From positions 62,001 to 126,000 of the forward strand of contig BDSI01000126.1 of NCBI GenBank assembly GCA_003117195.1: a stretch of 64,000 nucleotides of DNA. The letters are read 5' to 3'. The DNA is from Eudorina sp. 2006-703-Eu-15 (Eukaryota; Chlorophyta; Chlorophyceae; Chlamydomonadales; Volvocaceae). Positions 42,505 through 55,805 of the stretch are shown here, piece after piece (the stretch's first letter is position 1; each line of letters opens with the position of its first letter). The translations under genes were made by a program, and so were the position numbers. Under the pieces are notes generated by a model. The model saw only the letters and a list, made by a program, of their open reading frames with translations, made no database searches and was not told the origin of the DNA.

Positions 42505-45500
42505 TCAGGCCGTGTTGCTGTTGCTGCTACTGCTGCTGCTACTTCTGCTACTGCCGGCGCTGACGCCAGATGCGGCAGCAGCCCCCTCCGTCCCGACCAC
42601 GCCCGCGGCAGCCGAGGACGATGCGTACGGGCAACCGGCGGCGGCGGCGGCTGCAGCTGCAGCCGCATGCGGACAGCCAGCTGCAGCGGCGGCGGCGGCG
42701 GCGGCGGCCGCGACCTCGTCGCGAGAGAGCGGGGGCGGTGCGCCGGAGAGGTCCCGGCGGGTCACCAGCAGATGGAGGCCGCCGGAGGTGTGGATGGTCG
42801 CTCCTGGAGGGGAGTGAGAGATGCGAGGTCGGGTGGGGTTTTCCTCTGATGTCTGTTTCGGAGTCGAATTATAGCGACGGGGGCGGGGCCCATGCGGTAC
42901 GTCGGATGCATGGAGCTGCCGTACAGGCATGTTCGTCCGAGGGAGGCCAGCAGACCAGTAGGCCCAAGTCCTACACGCTGTAACGCCAGCACAGACGGAC
43001 GCACAGACGGACGCACAGACGGACGCCACCAGGCCATGTTGAACAAGGACGCAACATCCATATCCGTACACACCCGTACGATGTAACACCAGCATATCAT
43101 ACCCAGTTTCTTTCTTTGGTCTTCTCCCCTACCGTGTATTTGCCTTGTTGGCCCTCGCCCATCTGCCCGCTCGGTTTCTCCCGAAAACTTGCTCAAGAGC
43201 ACAATGTCGTACATGCACACGCGTGGGCACACGAACCACACACCTGTGGTCGTGCCCACGGGGGGTTTGGACGGATCCGTCGCGAAGTCGAACCGCCGCA
43301 GCAGCACCGCCAGCGCCACCGTCGCCTCCATCAGCGCGAACTGCTCCCCCACACACTTGCGCCGCCCCGCGCCGAAGGGCATGTAGCGGTAGTCGGTGTT
43401 GACCTCCGTGGGCTGAGGTCCCTCCAACGGGCCGAACCTGAGGGTAGGTGTCGGTGACCACAGGTACGATCCACTCGGGTGACCCGTCTCACAAACCCTG
43501 GCCCCTGCCCACCACTGGTGCCTCCCTGGAGCACAGTACTTTGATAAGCGCCGTACAGCATATCGTACCATCATTCGCGGCCCCGCGCCGGGACCTCGCC
43601 TGCTCGGCACCTCTGCCGGCGCCTCTGCACCGGGCGTCCGCACCCCGTCCGTCCCGCGCTCCCGCCCCCTCCCTCAGTTCCCGATCCCGGTCCCAGCCGG
43701 CCCCGTGTACCCCTGGGCGGGGGCCCTGCAGGCGCCCCCAGAGCCCTGCCCCCACATCCCAGTGGACTTCCCCGTTTACCCCCTGTCGCCGTCCTCAGCC
43801 CGAGGGGCGGTCTCCGGCCCCCGCCCCCTTAAGGACTGCAGCGTCCGCACACCTCTCCGGCCTGAAGGCCTCGGGGTCGTCCCACAGCTGCGGGCTGCGG
43901 TGCAGGTTCCACACCGCGATGAAGAGGTCGGAGCCGCGGGGGATGACGTGGGCGTCGCCCAGCACGTCATCCTAGCAAGCGCAGGTGTGCGAACGGATGT
44001 CAGGTTTACGAGGTCAGTACGGGCAGTACGACAGTAGCACAGGAAGATGTTTCCAGTACGCTCCCACCCTAATGAGGCCAACAGACTCAGCCGGGAGACA
44101 CACACACACACAAACATGGTCTATGGTAAGTATATTGCCACCTGGGATCGAGCGGGCGGGCGGGTTGCAATTCTAAACACACAAACATGCGCACGCATAG
44201 TCGCCGGTTCCCAAACCGCTAACAGACAAATACACGATTTACCGTACATGCCTGTACGGCAGTACCGTACACCTCACCTGCTCGGCCCGCCGTATGAGCA
44301 CGGGCGGCTGTGGGTAGAGGCGCAGCGCCTCGCACACCACCCGGGTGGAGTATCGGAGCGCCCCCAGGTCGTCGGCGGTTGGCAGTCGGTCGCCCAGCAC
44401 CGCGTCTACCTGTTGGCGTGGGCGGGCGTGGGCGCGGGGGAGCGGGACAGCGTGGCCACACCGCGCGCGTGCGTGCATCAGACCAAACCAAAGCAATGAG
44501 CAAGCGGGTTCGCGAGAAAAAGGCTCGGAGATGGCCCCGAGCCGCGGGAAGTAAGACAGAACAGAGAAACGACCAAACCCAGAGGAACGAACGGTGCGCT
44601 GGGGGCGAGGGTCGATCTGCCGTTCCGCTGTGTTCATGATTGACGTACGGCAAGGGGGCCCCCCAAGATCCTCCATCGACCAATGGGATTGCACCGGGCG
44701 CTCACGTAGTACCCCGCAGTACCCCTACCGGCCGCCACGCGACGCCGTACTACCGCCCTGTCGTACCTCCTGCCGTACCGCCGCCACCACGGCCGGGTTC
44801 TGCACCAGCAGGTGTAAGGCCCACGTCAGAGCCGCCGCGGTGGTCTCGTGGCCCGCAATCAGCAGCGTCATCAGGTCATCCCGCAGCTGGCGGCTGCGGA
44901 TGTCCTCTCCGGAGGCCACCAGGTACTGCAGTACGGACGAGGAAGAGTAATCGTCGGCAGAGAAGGTGGCGCCCTCGGCATCCACCTGCGCGGAAACAGG
45001 CAGCGGGGAAGGGCAGGTGGGAAGCCGGTGTCCAGGGAGGGAGGGGGACCGCAGGAGACGGACGGCCAAGCGATCCAGGGGCGGCGGGGAGCAAGGCAAA
45101 GGGGGGTGGAGATGGGCGGGCATGCCGTACATGAAACCGCGGCCCGTCACCATTTCCTCATCTCATTTCTTTAGGCAAGTCGGTTTGAGTGTGCTAGGGC
45201 TGCCTTCGTCCAGGGTTTGCTTGGTCAACGACCAACCCCGCGTGCCCGCATCACCGGCGCCCCCCACACCCCGTCAGAACTTGGCCAGCTTGGCTGCTGC
45301 CTCCTCTCCCCTCTCCCAACCCCCAGCACCCCGCACTTCGCCCCCACCTTCCCCCGACTCGTTCTGTAAACCCGCAGCCCGCACCCACCATCTCCTTGCA
45401 CCTGGCCACCAGCCGGTCCAGCGTGTCGTTCACCACCGCGAGCGCCGCCTCGCTGGCCCTGAGCCGGGGAACCAGCAGGGACGCCCCGGGCAGCTTCCAG

Positions 45501-47995
45501 TACGGCAGCGGGGAGGTGGACCGGGACTCCGCCTCCCGAAGGACCTGATAGACCGCCTGGGGGCAGGGCAGGTGGCGTGGTGGCATGGGGCCACGGCTGC
45601 GTGGGGTGCGGGCTGTAGAAGGTGCTAAACTCCGACAACGGGACTCGACATAGATAGACACAAACATATATATCAAAACATTAAAAGCAACGGGAAGGAG
45701 GAAAGAGAAGGGCCGGGCTGCAGCCCCGAGGATTGGAGGGAGGAAGGAAGGAAGAATGACTTGCGGTGTTGCGGAGAGACGATGCCTTCCCTATGTGTGG
45801 GTACCAATCAGCCGCGCCCGTTGCCTACCATGTATATATGTATGTATGTTACATGTTGTACTGGTCGTATGGCCAATACTGACATGCGTTCCCCCACAAC
45901 GATTTACGTCAAGGGGCGCACAAAGTTGCCTACCACCTGCGTCCTCTCGTACCGCCCGCCCGCCACGCCGTACATATGTCGTACCTGGATGACCGGGTCG
46001 TCGCGGGTGAGCGCGTTGAACTCGTAGTCGAAGATGGACTTGCCGACCACATCGAGGGAGAGGCGCGAGAAGAAGGACTCCATCTCTACACTGCCGCCCG
46101 TCGCGGCCGCGGCCTCCAGCTGCGGCAGGCCGTTGGCGGTGGCGGCGGCGAAGAGCGCCACTTGGGAGGCCACGAACCTGATCAGGCAACCCCCGGGAAG
46201 GGCAGCGAGGTGAGCGGAAAGGTGCAGTCCGAGGCACGAAAATGGGGAATTAGACCGCGGGCAGGGCAGGAGGGCGGGGACAGAACGCAGTTAGAGCCGA
46301 ACTCCCACCAATGAATGCCGCCCGCAACGGCAGGCATACGACATCAGGGAGGCGCTATGGCGGAATGGATGAAAGAGGGTAGTCTGAGGGTGGTCAGCGC
46401 GTTGGGTACGGCGTTGCGGTCGATGTACGATGGATGTGCACACCCGCACATCGTCCGCAACATGGTACAAAGTGCGGGTGTGCTGTGCGGCCAAATGATG
46501 TCCGGCTACGACAGGTGTTGAGGTGCAGAGCAGTGACAGCACTTACTCTCTCGGCCGGAGCACTCAGTCTCTCGGCGCGCTCCGCCTGCCTGCCTGGTAC
46601 TCTATCCTTATCCCGAATTCACGAGCTCGCACGGACGGTGCCCGCAGGCCCAAGACCCAACCGCTTACTTGCGCTGCAGCGCCGGCGCCACCGCCCGCCG
46701 CCGCGAGTTCCACTGCTCGCCGTCCGCTGCCAGCAAACCCTGCGGGAAGGAACGCGGGCGGAGGACACGGGTTCGGTCGAGGGCCATGCGGGCAGCAGGT
46801 CCCCAGGCCCCCAGGTCTGCAAGCCGGCTATGTGACCGACGAGCTCGCTACGGGCATGCATGAGCTTTGACTCGCCGCGCCCGTGCAGCACGTATTCCCC
46901 TCCCCCGGTGAATATGTCTACCAATTTCCTATACCCCTCCCCCCATGATATAATCTGCCGTACCTGACCCATCACGAACTCCAAGATCTCCGCCAGGATG
47001 CCCTTGTTGTACCTGTCCACGTTGGACACGAAGATCTGTTTGGCGTACGACGGATCTGAGACCACGTAAAACGACTTGGGCCCCAGGTTCATCTTGAAGA
47101 TCGGGCCGTACTGCATGTACAGTCTGTACAGCAGCTCGAAGACGGGCTCGCGCGCCGCGTCGGAGAGACTCACATTGACCTGCGGGACCGGGATCAGCGG
47201 GATGCAACCAACGAGCTGTGAACTTCCCAACCAAATTTGAATTTGAATTGAGTGTTCGCGCCAGGCAGTCCACGAGTCCAGGGAGGCGGGTGCCGAAGGC
47301 ACGGGACCCGGCCCGGCAAGGCCAGGCCCGAAACACACACGCCCGGCGGGCGGGCGGGTTAGTTTCTAAACACACGCCGGTCGTTGCCACTCTACACGCA
47401 CATCCGGTGCGCATTCTCCGAACTTAAAGCAGGGTGTCTGAGCGGGACCGCAGCTGGAACTGTACCCAGTGCCCGCTCGCCCACCGGCGGGTTCTTCCTT
47501 CTCTAATGGAATTCGTTACCTCAGTGGCGGCATGTATTGCGGTCACAGCAGGTCAAAACTTCCATTCCCCGGGCCGCTGTGGGCCGGGTTCCCCAGCCTC
47601 CGTGCCAGCTGGGAACCCCCGGTGATAGTTATTTTTTGGGCGCGGGCTGATGACTAGCTGCCGCTGCGGCATCGAGAGCCCCATCGCGAACCCACATTCA
47701 CACATACAAAGCCCGCAACAACCGAAGTCTGCCTGTCCGGCATCCCAATTTCCAAAAGCAATCAAGCTCGGACACCGCTCGACTTCCCCATCCAGCCGCA
47801 TCAACACCCGGCCGACAGCGCTACCCGACGCGTCATTGCGCCCGGGGCATCCTCCGGCGCCCTCACCTCCGGCATAGTGCTGGCGGCTGTCGCTGGCCGC
47901 CCCGCCCAGCCGCCCAACAGCCACCGCAGAGGGCCCCAGCCGCCCGCCGCCTCGCTGGCCTCGCCGCGATCCGCCGGCCCCCCTGGAGCGCCTGA
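42505..47995 (-). CDS. CYP97A-like carotenoid ring hydroxylase (cytochrome P450), 5' end unresolved
   Basis: Minus-strand exons: 47867-47995 (tentative), 46964-47179, 46669-46739, 45985-46177, 45389-45556, 44767-44985, 44278-44409, 43853-43971, 43244-43437, 42505-42803. The nine firm exons give 536 residues in phase. CYP97A enzymes hydroxylate beta-rings of carotenoids in the plastid (lutein and zeaxanthin pathways). Seen: [72 protein letters not shown], the I-helix AGHETT, the ExxR helix (EALR), [31 protein letters not shown], and the haem loop [13 protein letters not shown] followed by [11 protein letters not shown]. These place it nearest CYP97A of the CYP97 family. The transit peptide exon is not resolved; the 48140-48634 minus frame is a candidate. 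The C-terminal tail of about 80 Ala/Ser-rich residues is unusual. Confidence 0.88.
42993..43024. repeat. 12-base tandem repeat, about 3 copies
   Basis: GACGGACGCACA repeats in the last intron of the P450 gene. Confidence 0.85.
44119..44187 (-). repeat. Dispersed repeat copy 2
   Basis: Reverse-orientation match of 8424-8492 in an A2M-like intron. Here it lies in the P450 intron between exons 44278-44409 and 43853-43971. Confidence 0.7.
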
Positions 47996-49277
47996 CTGTG
48001 AGACGACATCTGTACAGGGAGGTTATGGCAGGGACAGGGCGTGCAGGAGGCGGGGATAAGGAGCGCGGCGCTGAGCGGTGGCTGCTGCGTTCATGATTTT
48101 CTCGCTGAAGGCGACAAACTCATGATGGGTCAAGGGCACCTATCGGGGAAAGCAGGATAGCCTCGAGCGTTGCCGCCCGGCGGCATTGGCAACCCGAGGA
48201 GGCGGCATCCCGAGGAAAATCTGAGAGGTCTCGAGCGCGACAGCGGGCGCACCCGGCCTACCCGGCTTGTGATCCGAGGGCAGCAGCACTGATGAGGCGG
48301 GCTTGCCTTGCTGGCTGGGCTGTGCACGGAGCAGCGGCCCCCGACCCGTGGTTCGCCCCCGCGACGGCCTGACCAAGCCGCGCTGGGACCACGTCCGTCG
48401 GACGGATTCACCGAAGATTGCCCGCGAGCACTGCCGTGGCGTCATCGTCGCCCCCATCCACGTCTTCCGCGAAACGCCTCCCACGCCGCGCAAGGCCCGT
48501 GTCAGACCGTATGTTGGCCGCTGTGGAAAACAACGACGACGATGGCAGGATGGGTTACAGCAACAGGCTGAGCAAGGTTTCCAATTCTGGTCCAACCTAG
48601 TCAGGCAGGTGGCACTGACACCGCAGGTTGACACAGTCCTGACACTTTCTACAAATCATGACAGCCGTGTCAACTTGCAGCCATGCGCAAACCGTTTTTA
48701 TTATGTTATTTTGTGATCTGAACCACAGCTTATGCATATGTTTGTGTTACCAGAGTGAAGGCACGGTGGCCCGCCCAACAGGCAACAACTGTTCAACGAC
48801 CCTACGCCACACGTTCACGGTGGCAAGCAGACATGTATTGCGCCAGTCCTTCAGCAAATAATGGCTTACAAAGGTTTGAGTTATGGTGTTCAAGTCAACA
48901 GCTCGATGTGCTGCAGCTCCGGACAGCGAAGGCGTTCGACGTTTATTGACCTTATACTTCTGAAGGAAAACAATCTTTTCACGTTAAAATTACATGTGTT
49001 AAGTGTACTTTCATAAGTTATTTATTTTCTTTAAACAGTCCTTCTACTGTCTGAAAGTGTCGTGACCGGTCGTAACGCCATTCGAGACAGTGCCTTTGTG
49101 TGGACAACATGTCCAAAGGTGGTAACCTCCTCTCATGCAATAATCCAAGGAGCTGCAGCCACCAGAAGAAACCGCACATGTTCAGCGCCCGCGCTTCCAA
49201 GTACGACCCGGTAAATTCCGCGCGCGTGGCAAAAACAAACGGACTCCGACCTCCAACGCACCCAACCCGCCACAGCC
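47996..49277. other. Spacer upstream of the P450 gene and downstream of the next gene
   Basis: Should contain the P450 5' end: possible transit-peptide exon on the minus strand within 48140-48634 (Arg/Ser/Pro-rich, e.g. MTPRQCSRAIFGESVRRTW), not linked by a proven splice. It also holds the 3' UTR of the membrane-protein gene with TTACA at 48990-48994. Nothing else was recognised. Confidence 0.5.
48990..48994 (-). promoter_or_regulatory. TGTAA polyadenylation signal
   Basis: TTACA on the plus strand, 284 bases downstream of the stop at 49278 of the minus-strand membrane-protein gene, in an AT-rich stretch. Confidence 0.55.
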
Positions 49278-52222
49278 TCACGCCCCGCCCCCGCTTTCGT
49301 TGCCCAGGAGCGGGTCCCTCGCCGCCGCAATCTGACTGGGGGCCCTGCCAGGCATAGAGGCGGCACCGCCCGGCCCCATCCGCCGCGCGATCCAAGATGA
49401 CAGGCGCTGCACTGCCGCCTGGTTCGCCGGCTCCCCGACCTGCGCCGCCGCCGCACAGGTCACCCCCGAGCACAGCAGCGCCTCGCTCTCCGTGTGCGCG
49501 AACTGGCAGCCCGCCGCCAACATCAGCCAGGAGACCCCGACCCAGAACACTGCGAGGCCGGCCATGGCCGCCGCCAGGCTGCGCGTGGCCGCGGCGGAGT
49601 GGGGCTCCGACGCAAACACGCCGCCGATCTGTACGACAATGCAGCAGCATGACAGACCGGCAGGCAAGCATGCAGGCAGTGCGATGCAGTGTAGTGCAGG
49701 CGGGGAAAAAAGGTGCAGGAGGAGGGGGGTATTGGAAAAAGCAGGAAGTGGGGGAGGGTTCAAAGCAGGCGAGGCGCGCGAGGGTGTGTGCAGATATGTC
49801 GGCTCCGCGGATCATGAACGGAGGGTGAGGGGTTTGTGTGGTTCTCTGGGAGATGCGGAGTCGTGCAGTCGGGTGCAATTGACAGACACAAAATGGTCGG
49901 GCTGTTGCCGTCCAGCAGATCCACGACACATTGCTTCGCGGACGGACGGACGGACGGACGGACGGACGGACGGACGGGACGGGTGGGTATGCGCTCGGAA
50001 ATCAGCATCCACATCAATCCGGTGCGAAGAGTTGCGGCTGTTTGGGCGCGGCGCTTGCCAAGACGGCATCCCAGGGGGTCCGAGTTCCCTCCGCCCCGCG
50101 GCCCCCGCAGCTTGCGGGAAGCCGTGACCCCCATAACACTTACCACGTTGCAGCAGCACGTGTTGTCGCCCAGGTAGCGGCTGCGCACAATGCGGCGGGG
50201 GAAGATGTGCGGGAGCGGGAGGCAACGGGGCGCCGCAGGGGAGCGAGCTCGGGGATGATTGATTTCAGCAACCGTAGGAAAGGACGCGTCGGGTCAGGCG
50301 TGGTGCTGCTCAGTCGGGGTTTCACGACACAGGTACGACAAATGGCTGGAGGGAGACAGGCCCGGCGTTCGGCCACCAATGGATTTCTGCTCTGTACAGT
50401 ATATTTCTGCTGATGTCAAGCCCACAGCGTGTCACGCAAACCACACTTGACTCACCCGCGGCCGTCAAACCGACCCACGGGTCCGGCACCTACTGGCGTG
50501 CCTACCTACCTACCGACCAGGAATTGTACGACAGGCAGTCGGCTCACCTGTACGACGATAGGTCCACACAGGACGGTGGGCAGAACCCTCCGGGACCCCA
50601 GGGGCCCCACCCGCCGACGCCGCCAACGCTGGCCGTGGACGCCGACCCCGACCCCGACCCGGAGGAGGAGGAGGAGGAGGATGACACCGATGTTCTGCCG
50701 GATTGTGAGCTCAGGGCCGCCGCGGCAGCGCGCGCCAAGCCCGCCGCCGCCCTGGAGCTCCAGTCCATCTCTGCCGTACTGCTCGTCCCGTCGGCAAAGA
50801 GCCCCCCGAGCGTCAAGGCGTAGGGTTGGACCTTTAGGCACGAGCATTAAACATAGAACCGAAACGCGGGGGCCACGGTTGGTGCTGGTTTTGAATGAGG
50901 TGCTTTACAACGTATAAAAGAATTGCACGTGTGTGATACATAGCGCATGTGCCGTTGTAAATGGTGACCCTCGGGCCGTCTGGCTGGCAACGGTGTATGG
51001 GCCAAAGGGTGCCCTCCAACCTTCGTGCGACAATGAGGACCCTTTGGGGTCCGCTGTAACGTTCATTCATTCATTCATTCAATGAGGAAGCCCAAAGTCA
51101 GCCCGCCGGTGCCATCTGGTGGCATCCTTGTCGGAGGTACGGTGGATTGTGGAGCCCCGGGGATGCAACCGGCGGGCAGGTCAAGGGGCTCGGGTAGAGG
51201 CCCCCAGACCTGCCGGCGCGATAAGGGAAGCAGCCACCAGGCGCCGAGGCAACTAGCTGGCACTTGGTAAGACACTAGTTGGACTGCGCACTACGCCGCC
51301 AAGGGCAGCCCGCCAAGCGCAGCCCGCCAAGGGCAAGCAGGTCGCCTACGTCACCCCTGTGTCGCGGCCTCCCAGACCCCGCAGGGCCCCAGATCCAGCA
51401 TCAAACTCCCCCAGCCTCCCCCAGCCTCCCCCAGCCTCCCCCAGCGTAAATCCGCAGCGACACGACTGCGCCTTGCACACGGCAGCACACATAATGTTAG
51501 CACATCAGCAACGCACCGCAGTGGTCGCCGTGTGTGTCGCCGCCATGGCGGCCGCCCACACGCCCTCGCACACCAGCAGCGAGGCCAGCCACGCATGCAC
51601 CCCCCAGGCGGCCACCACGGCGACGGCCGCCGTGAGGAAGTAGTTCCGCGGGTTCACGCCGCGTCGCGTGGAGGGCGTGTACGACCCGGATTCGGATCCG
51701 GATTCCGAGGTGTTGACGTCGCAGAAGGGCGTGCCTGCGTGTTCCGCCCGGCGCGCGGAGGGTGTCCCATAACCGCATATCAATCAACCATCATCAGTCG
51801 GCTGCGCAGCTCTGGAACCTTGCTTTGAGGACCCGGGGAAAAGTTCGCAATATCTGCCTCTGCCTCAGTGTCAGTCGTGTGACGCAATCAAAGACGACGG
51901 TTCGCGAACCACCCGGCTAAAGGGCCTACGGCTCCTGCACGACAGTACTTCCTAGGGGATCCCAGATCCGCGGATCCTATTCCGTTTCTTCGTGCAGGTC
52001 CCGTTTCTTCTGGTGTGCCTCGCTCGCCCTTCCGGCTGCAGCACCTCCGCGCGCCCCTCACCTCCGGCTGCGATGCGCCGCTGGATGCGCTCGCGTGCTA
52101 CAGCCGCGACCAACAGCACGGTCAGCAGCGGCAGCAGCGCTGCGCTGACCGGCAGCGGCGCCCACAGAGGCCACGGCTCCCGAACCAAGCTCAGACCGAA
52201 CCCCTCCACTACGCCGTGCGTA
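49278..52222 (-). CDS. Unrecognised multi-pass membrane protein (5' partial)
   Basis: Minus-strand exons: 52062-52222, 51517-51734, 50548-50831, 50144-50180, 49278-49628, joined in consistent phase to 349 residues ending in TGA. Seen: a hydrophobic helix (PLPVSAALLPLLTVLLVAAV) followed by Arg-rich residues, an acidic/Ser loop, a second helix (NYFLTAAVAVVAAWGVHAWL continuing to about Val-Trp), a long Ala/Ser/Gly-rich loop with a poly-Ser run, a Cys-rich turn RYLGDNTCCCNV, and a third helix (AMAGLAVFWVGVSWLMLAAG). No family is recognised. The first exons are not found; they may lie between 52223 and about 55800. The 50831 acceptor has a weak pyrimidine tract. Fusion with the next minus-strand gene is possible but that gene has its own stop at 55901. 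Confidence 0.55.
49939..49978. repeat. (CGGA)n microsatellite
   Basis: About ten GGAC units in the intron between exons 50144-50180 and 49278-49628. Confidence 0.93.
51032..51080 (-). mobile_element. MITE end fragment
   Basis: CCTTTGGGGTCCGCTGTAAC followed by GTTCATTCATTCATTC matches the left end of the element at 28671-28837. It lies in the intron between exons 51517-51734 and 50548-50831. Confidence 0.5.
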
Positions 52223-53389
52223 CTGCGCCGGGCCGCCTCCGATTTGACGAACCTACGATTGAGGCACGGCTCTTAGAACTAGCAAGTTCATAATGCGCAT
52301 CGCAAAGTCTATTGCGACTTGTGGTGGATGGTAACGCTGGTCAAATTTATGTACGGCACATACGAATAGCACAGAGCAAATGGAAGGCAGGAACGGGAAG
52401 CAATGGCGGCGATGGAGGGTAAGGAAATTAGGTTGCGTGCGCTGGGTGTAAGGGAATGGAAGGGGTTGGGCAGCTGGGAACAGCCGACGAGGGTAAGGCT
52501 GCGGACCGCATACCAGCCAACTGGTGGATAAAGGACGAAGCTCGTATATTTATTTGTTGAGAAGCTTACCACAACGCCCATCCTGCGATTGCGACAATGC
52601 TGCTGAGCACTGAGACCCACGGAACATGCAAGGCAGTCGCCAGCCATCTGCAACAAGGTCAGATTACAGCAGGAAAGATCTTGAGAACTTGAGCAGGCAA
52701 AAATAGTGGATATATAAGGACGACAAGACCTGCCGAAATTCTCAAAGGTTCGCAGGGTCCCGATACTCACTTCGGCACAGGTCTGCCGCTGCGAGCACGT
52801 CTCTGAATTGCGTCATAGCATGCCAGGTATATGAGCTGAACCATTACTGCATTGGATGTTTTTGGACTTGCCAAAGCTCAAACGCCACGCCCACGTGTGC
52901 GTTGCCAACGGTATCTTTGCGACCTTATATACAGGCAGGATCCCCTATCAACTTTCAGCTGGCACTCGAAATTGTGCTGGCAATCAAAATAATCATACAT
53001 TCTTTTGTGGACGAACCAGACGTCGCCGGCTCCGCCGTCGTAAAGCGGTTAGTTGCTCCGTACGAACTCCAACCCGACTCGCACGGCGGGCCGGGCGAAT
53101 GAAAACAACCGAATGTCCTCTCGCGATCCTGCGGACAGCTTCTTGCAGCTCTAGTCTAGTGTGCTGCAGGGAATACATCTTGCCAGCAGTCGGCCTTGAA
53201 CGCCAAGTAGCTGCACCTCGCAGCACGCTGTACCCCTGCCCTACCTGCCATGTATTGTTGTCCGCACGACGACGTCCACAAGCTGTCCCGAACCGTCCAG
53301 CCATTTGAAATAAAGGCATCATCATCACGATGATCGTATACTCGTCCTGCCGAGGTGCCATCACTTTCATGGTGTGTTAATGGTACCGT

Positions 53390-53425
53390 ATTACAGTGGA
53401 CCCTGGGTTTCATCGGTGACAGCCA
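53390..53425 (+). mobile_element. MITE end fragment
   Basis: ATTACAGTGGACCCTGGGTT followed by TCATCGGTGACAGCCA matches the right end of the family at 28671-28837 and 11061-11275. Confidence 0.5.
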
Positions 53426-55747
53426 TCTAAACCAACAGATGCGCTCATCCTTTCCGCCGCATTTGCTGACCCACGAGGCATGCTAGTTGGTAGATGCAAA
53501 CCCCTGTTTCCCGAACCCCATGTCTGCCTTCACTAACGTCGCGCACGCATCAAACTCAGACGGGCGCGGTGCCCCTCGCTCCTCACTCGACAAAACCAAG
53601 ACCCCCAGACCGACAGCGAGGGAAAACAGGTTTGGCAAAGGTGGTGCGACGTTTCGACATCACACACTCACTCGCCACCCCCGCACTCGTTACCCCCGCA
53701 TGCCGACACCGGCACCCTACCTGCGCATATGCCGACCCCGCTGCCAGTGTGTTGATATACACACACACATACACACACGCACACATCGTGTCTCGAGGTA
53801 GGTCCAATTGATCACACTCACGCACAAACATGCAGACAAGTACATGGGTGACGGGTCCGCCGTTCAGGTCAGAAGTCGTGCGGTTCTGTCGCAGCGAAAG
53901 CGCGACCTCCACTTCGCCCACACATCCAGAGTTATCTCTCTGACTGATGACCAGAAGCGCCACCGACCATCCCCCGTCCCGCCGTCAACCTCGTCCTTGG
54001 TTCGTTTCTTTCCGTTGAACCAACCCCCTGTCCACCGTCCCGCAGAGGGCGCTCAAGAGCCCAACTAACAGAGCGCATCGCTGCCCCTCGGATCTCGCCT
54101 CGTAAAACCACAAACCCAAATCTCAAATGTCTTAATTCTGAAGTAATCCAAGTCCATCTTCACTGCTCGCTCGACGCGCGACCCGGCGCGCGGTGGAAGC
54201 CGGACTGTCCTCTCAGGTGTGATGTTCAACTCGTTGCCTGTTGGTCAGTCACTCAGCCCAGCCCAGAACTCGTCACTGTTTTATTCGTCACCTGATGCAC
54301 GTATATGCGTACGGGCACATACATACATATATGCGTGTCATCGAAGTCGCGGGTGTCTCGAAGTCCATCAGCGGGCGTTTGATGTCTGCCGCGGCAGAGA
54401 AGGCACGCAACGTGGACGGACGACTGGGTCGAGCGACGAGCGAGCAACACGAGCAACACGCGCACATTGCGCGCCGCCCAGCCCAGCCCAGTCTAGGTCA
54501 GCGAGCTCAGCAATGCTCGGCTCGCACGCGCCTTAAGACCCGCATGCAGCCGTACCCCTCCCCGTAGAAATGAAATGCAACTCCAACAATTCGTCGTTCT
54601 GTGCCACTGCCACTGCCACCCAAAGACGAGCCGTCTGCGTCTCGCGTTTCCTTGCCAAAAGAGGAGGAACAGCCCGAACGCAGCGGCGCCGCGCCCCACC
54701 CGGCCCCGTCCATGTCTCATCTCCATGCATGGGAGGTCCAGATAAACGCGTGACGCCTGCGCAGCACTCGGAACTGTCGACCCGCCCGCGACAATCGCCC
54801 CCTCGATCGCCCCCTCACCCCCTGGCGCGCTTCTCAGCTACATGAGGTCCCGGCCCAGGAAGCCGCCGCCGACACACAACCTGCCCTCGCAACCCCCTCC
54901 GCGGAGCTCTGACGCTCACCGTCTGCCGTTGCCGGCACACATGTACGGCCCGCAATGCACGGTACAGTGGTATTCGTCATGTCTCTTAGAGCAGTCCTTC
55001 CGCATACAGTCAAATGCACAGCTCTGCTGCCTGTGTAGCTGGCGTCCGCTACTGGGACGACGACGAACAGGCAGGCACACCCACACACGCGCGCAGTGTC
55101 ACCTTCGGCGTCCTTGTCTCGCGGCTAAATCCTCCCTCCCATCAGGCACACGTCTATGTTCGGTTGCTCGCGGTGATGACATACAGCGGGTACGATGCCC
55201 TCGGGATTGGTCCTGAGGCGTTCGTCACATCACACATCTGCTGTCCCTCCCAAAAGCAGCAAGTTACACCGCCCATGCGGCGCAGTGGTCGCCCGGTCCT
55301 TCAGGTCTCAGTTGCATGTCAGCCGTTAAGTGACCGAATGTCGGCTGATGTTGCTTGGTTTAGGTCCAGCGCATGAAACCTTAGTAATAAGGACCTCCTC
55401 GCGTCCATCACAATGCGTTGTACGCTTCTTAACAACAGTAACGTCACAGTGAAATCATAAAGAAATGGTCGAATATGATAACGAAATCGTCGACTACGGT
55501 AGTACCCTGACACCTCGTTCATTTACCTGTGCAAGCCTCGTCCACGGTTTGCGACCCATACGAATCCACCACACCAGCTGGGTTCGAATCAGCTTCCACA
55601 TCCTCTGCGAAGGTGACGTCCAACAGCCGAGCTGTCGCATCCTGCTACTGCTACTTCTAGTGCTGCCACTGTTGCTCCTCCTGCTGCCACTGCTACAGCC
55701 GCTGCATCAATAGCTACTGCCTGCGCTCGGTTTCATCCTGCCCCTGC

Positions 55748-55805
55748 TCCTGCTGCTGCTGCTGCTGCTCCTCCTGCTGCTCCTCCTGCTGCTCCTCCTG
55801 CTGCA
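55748..55805. repeat. CTG/CTC trinucleotide tract
   Basis: Runs of CTGCTG and CTCCTG repeat about twenty times, just downstream of the bestrophin-like gene's stop and not within any supported exon. Confidence 0.85.

Noticed and set aside
42178..42849. Plus-strand frame of 223 codons preceded by a TATAAA
   Set aside because: Most of it is antisense to the P450 last exon and its composition follows the trinucleotide repeats there.
55580..55600. B-box-like GGTTCGAATC on the plus strand considered as a tRNA T arm
   Set aside because: The flanking bases do not form a five-base-pair T stem and no D or anticodon arm lies upstream.
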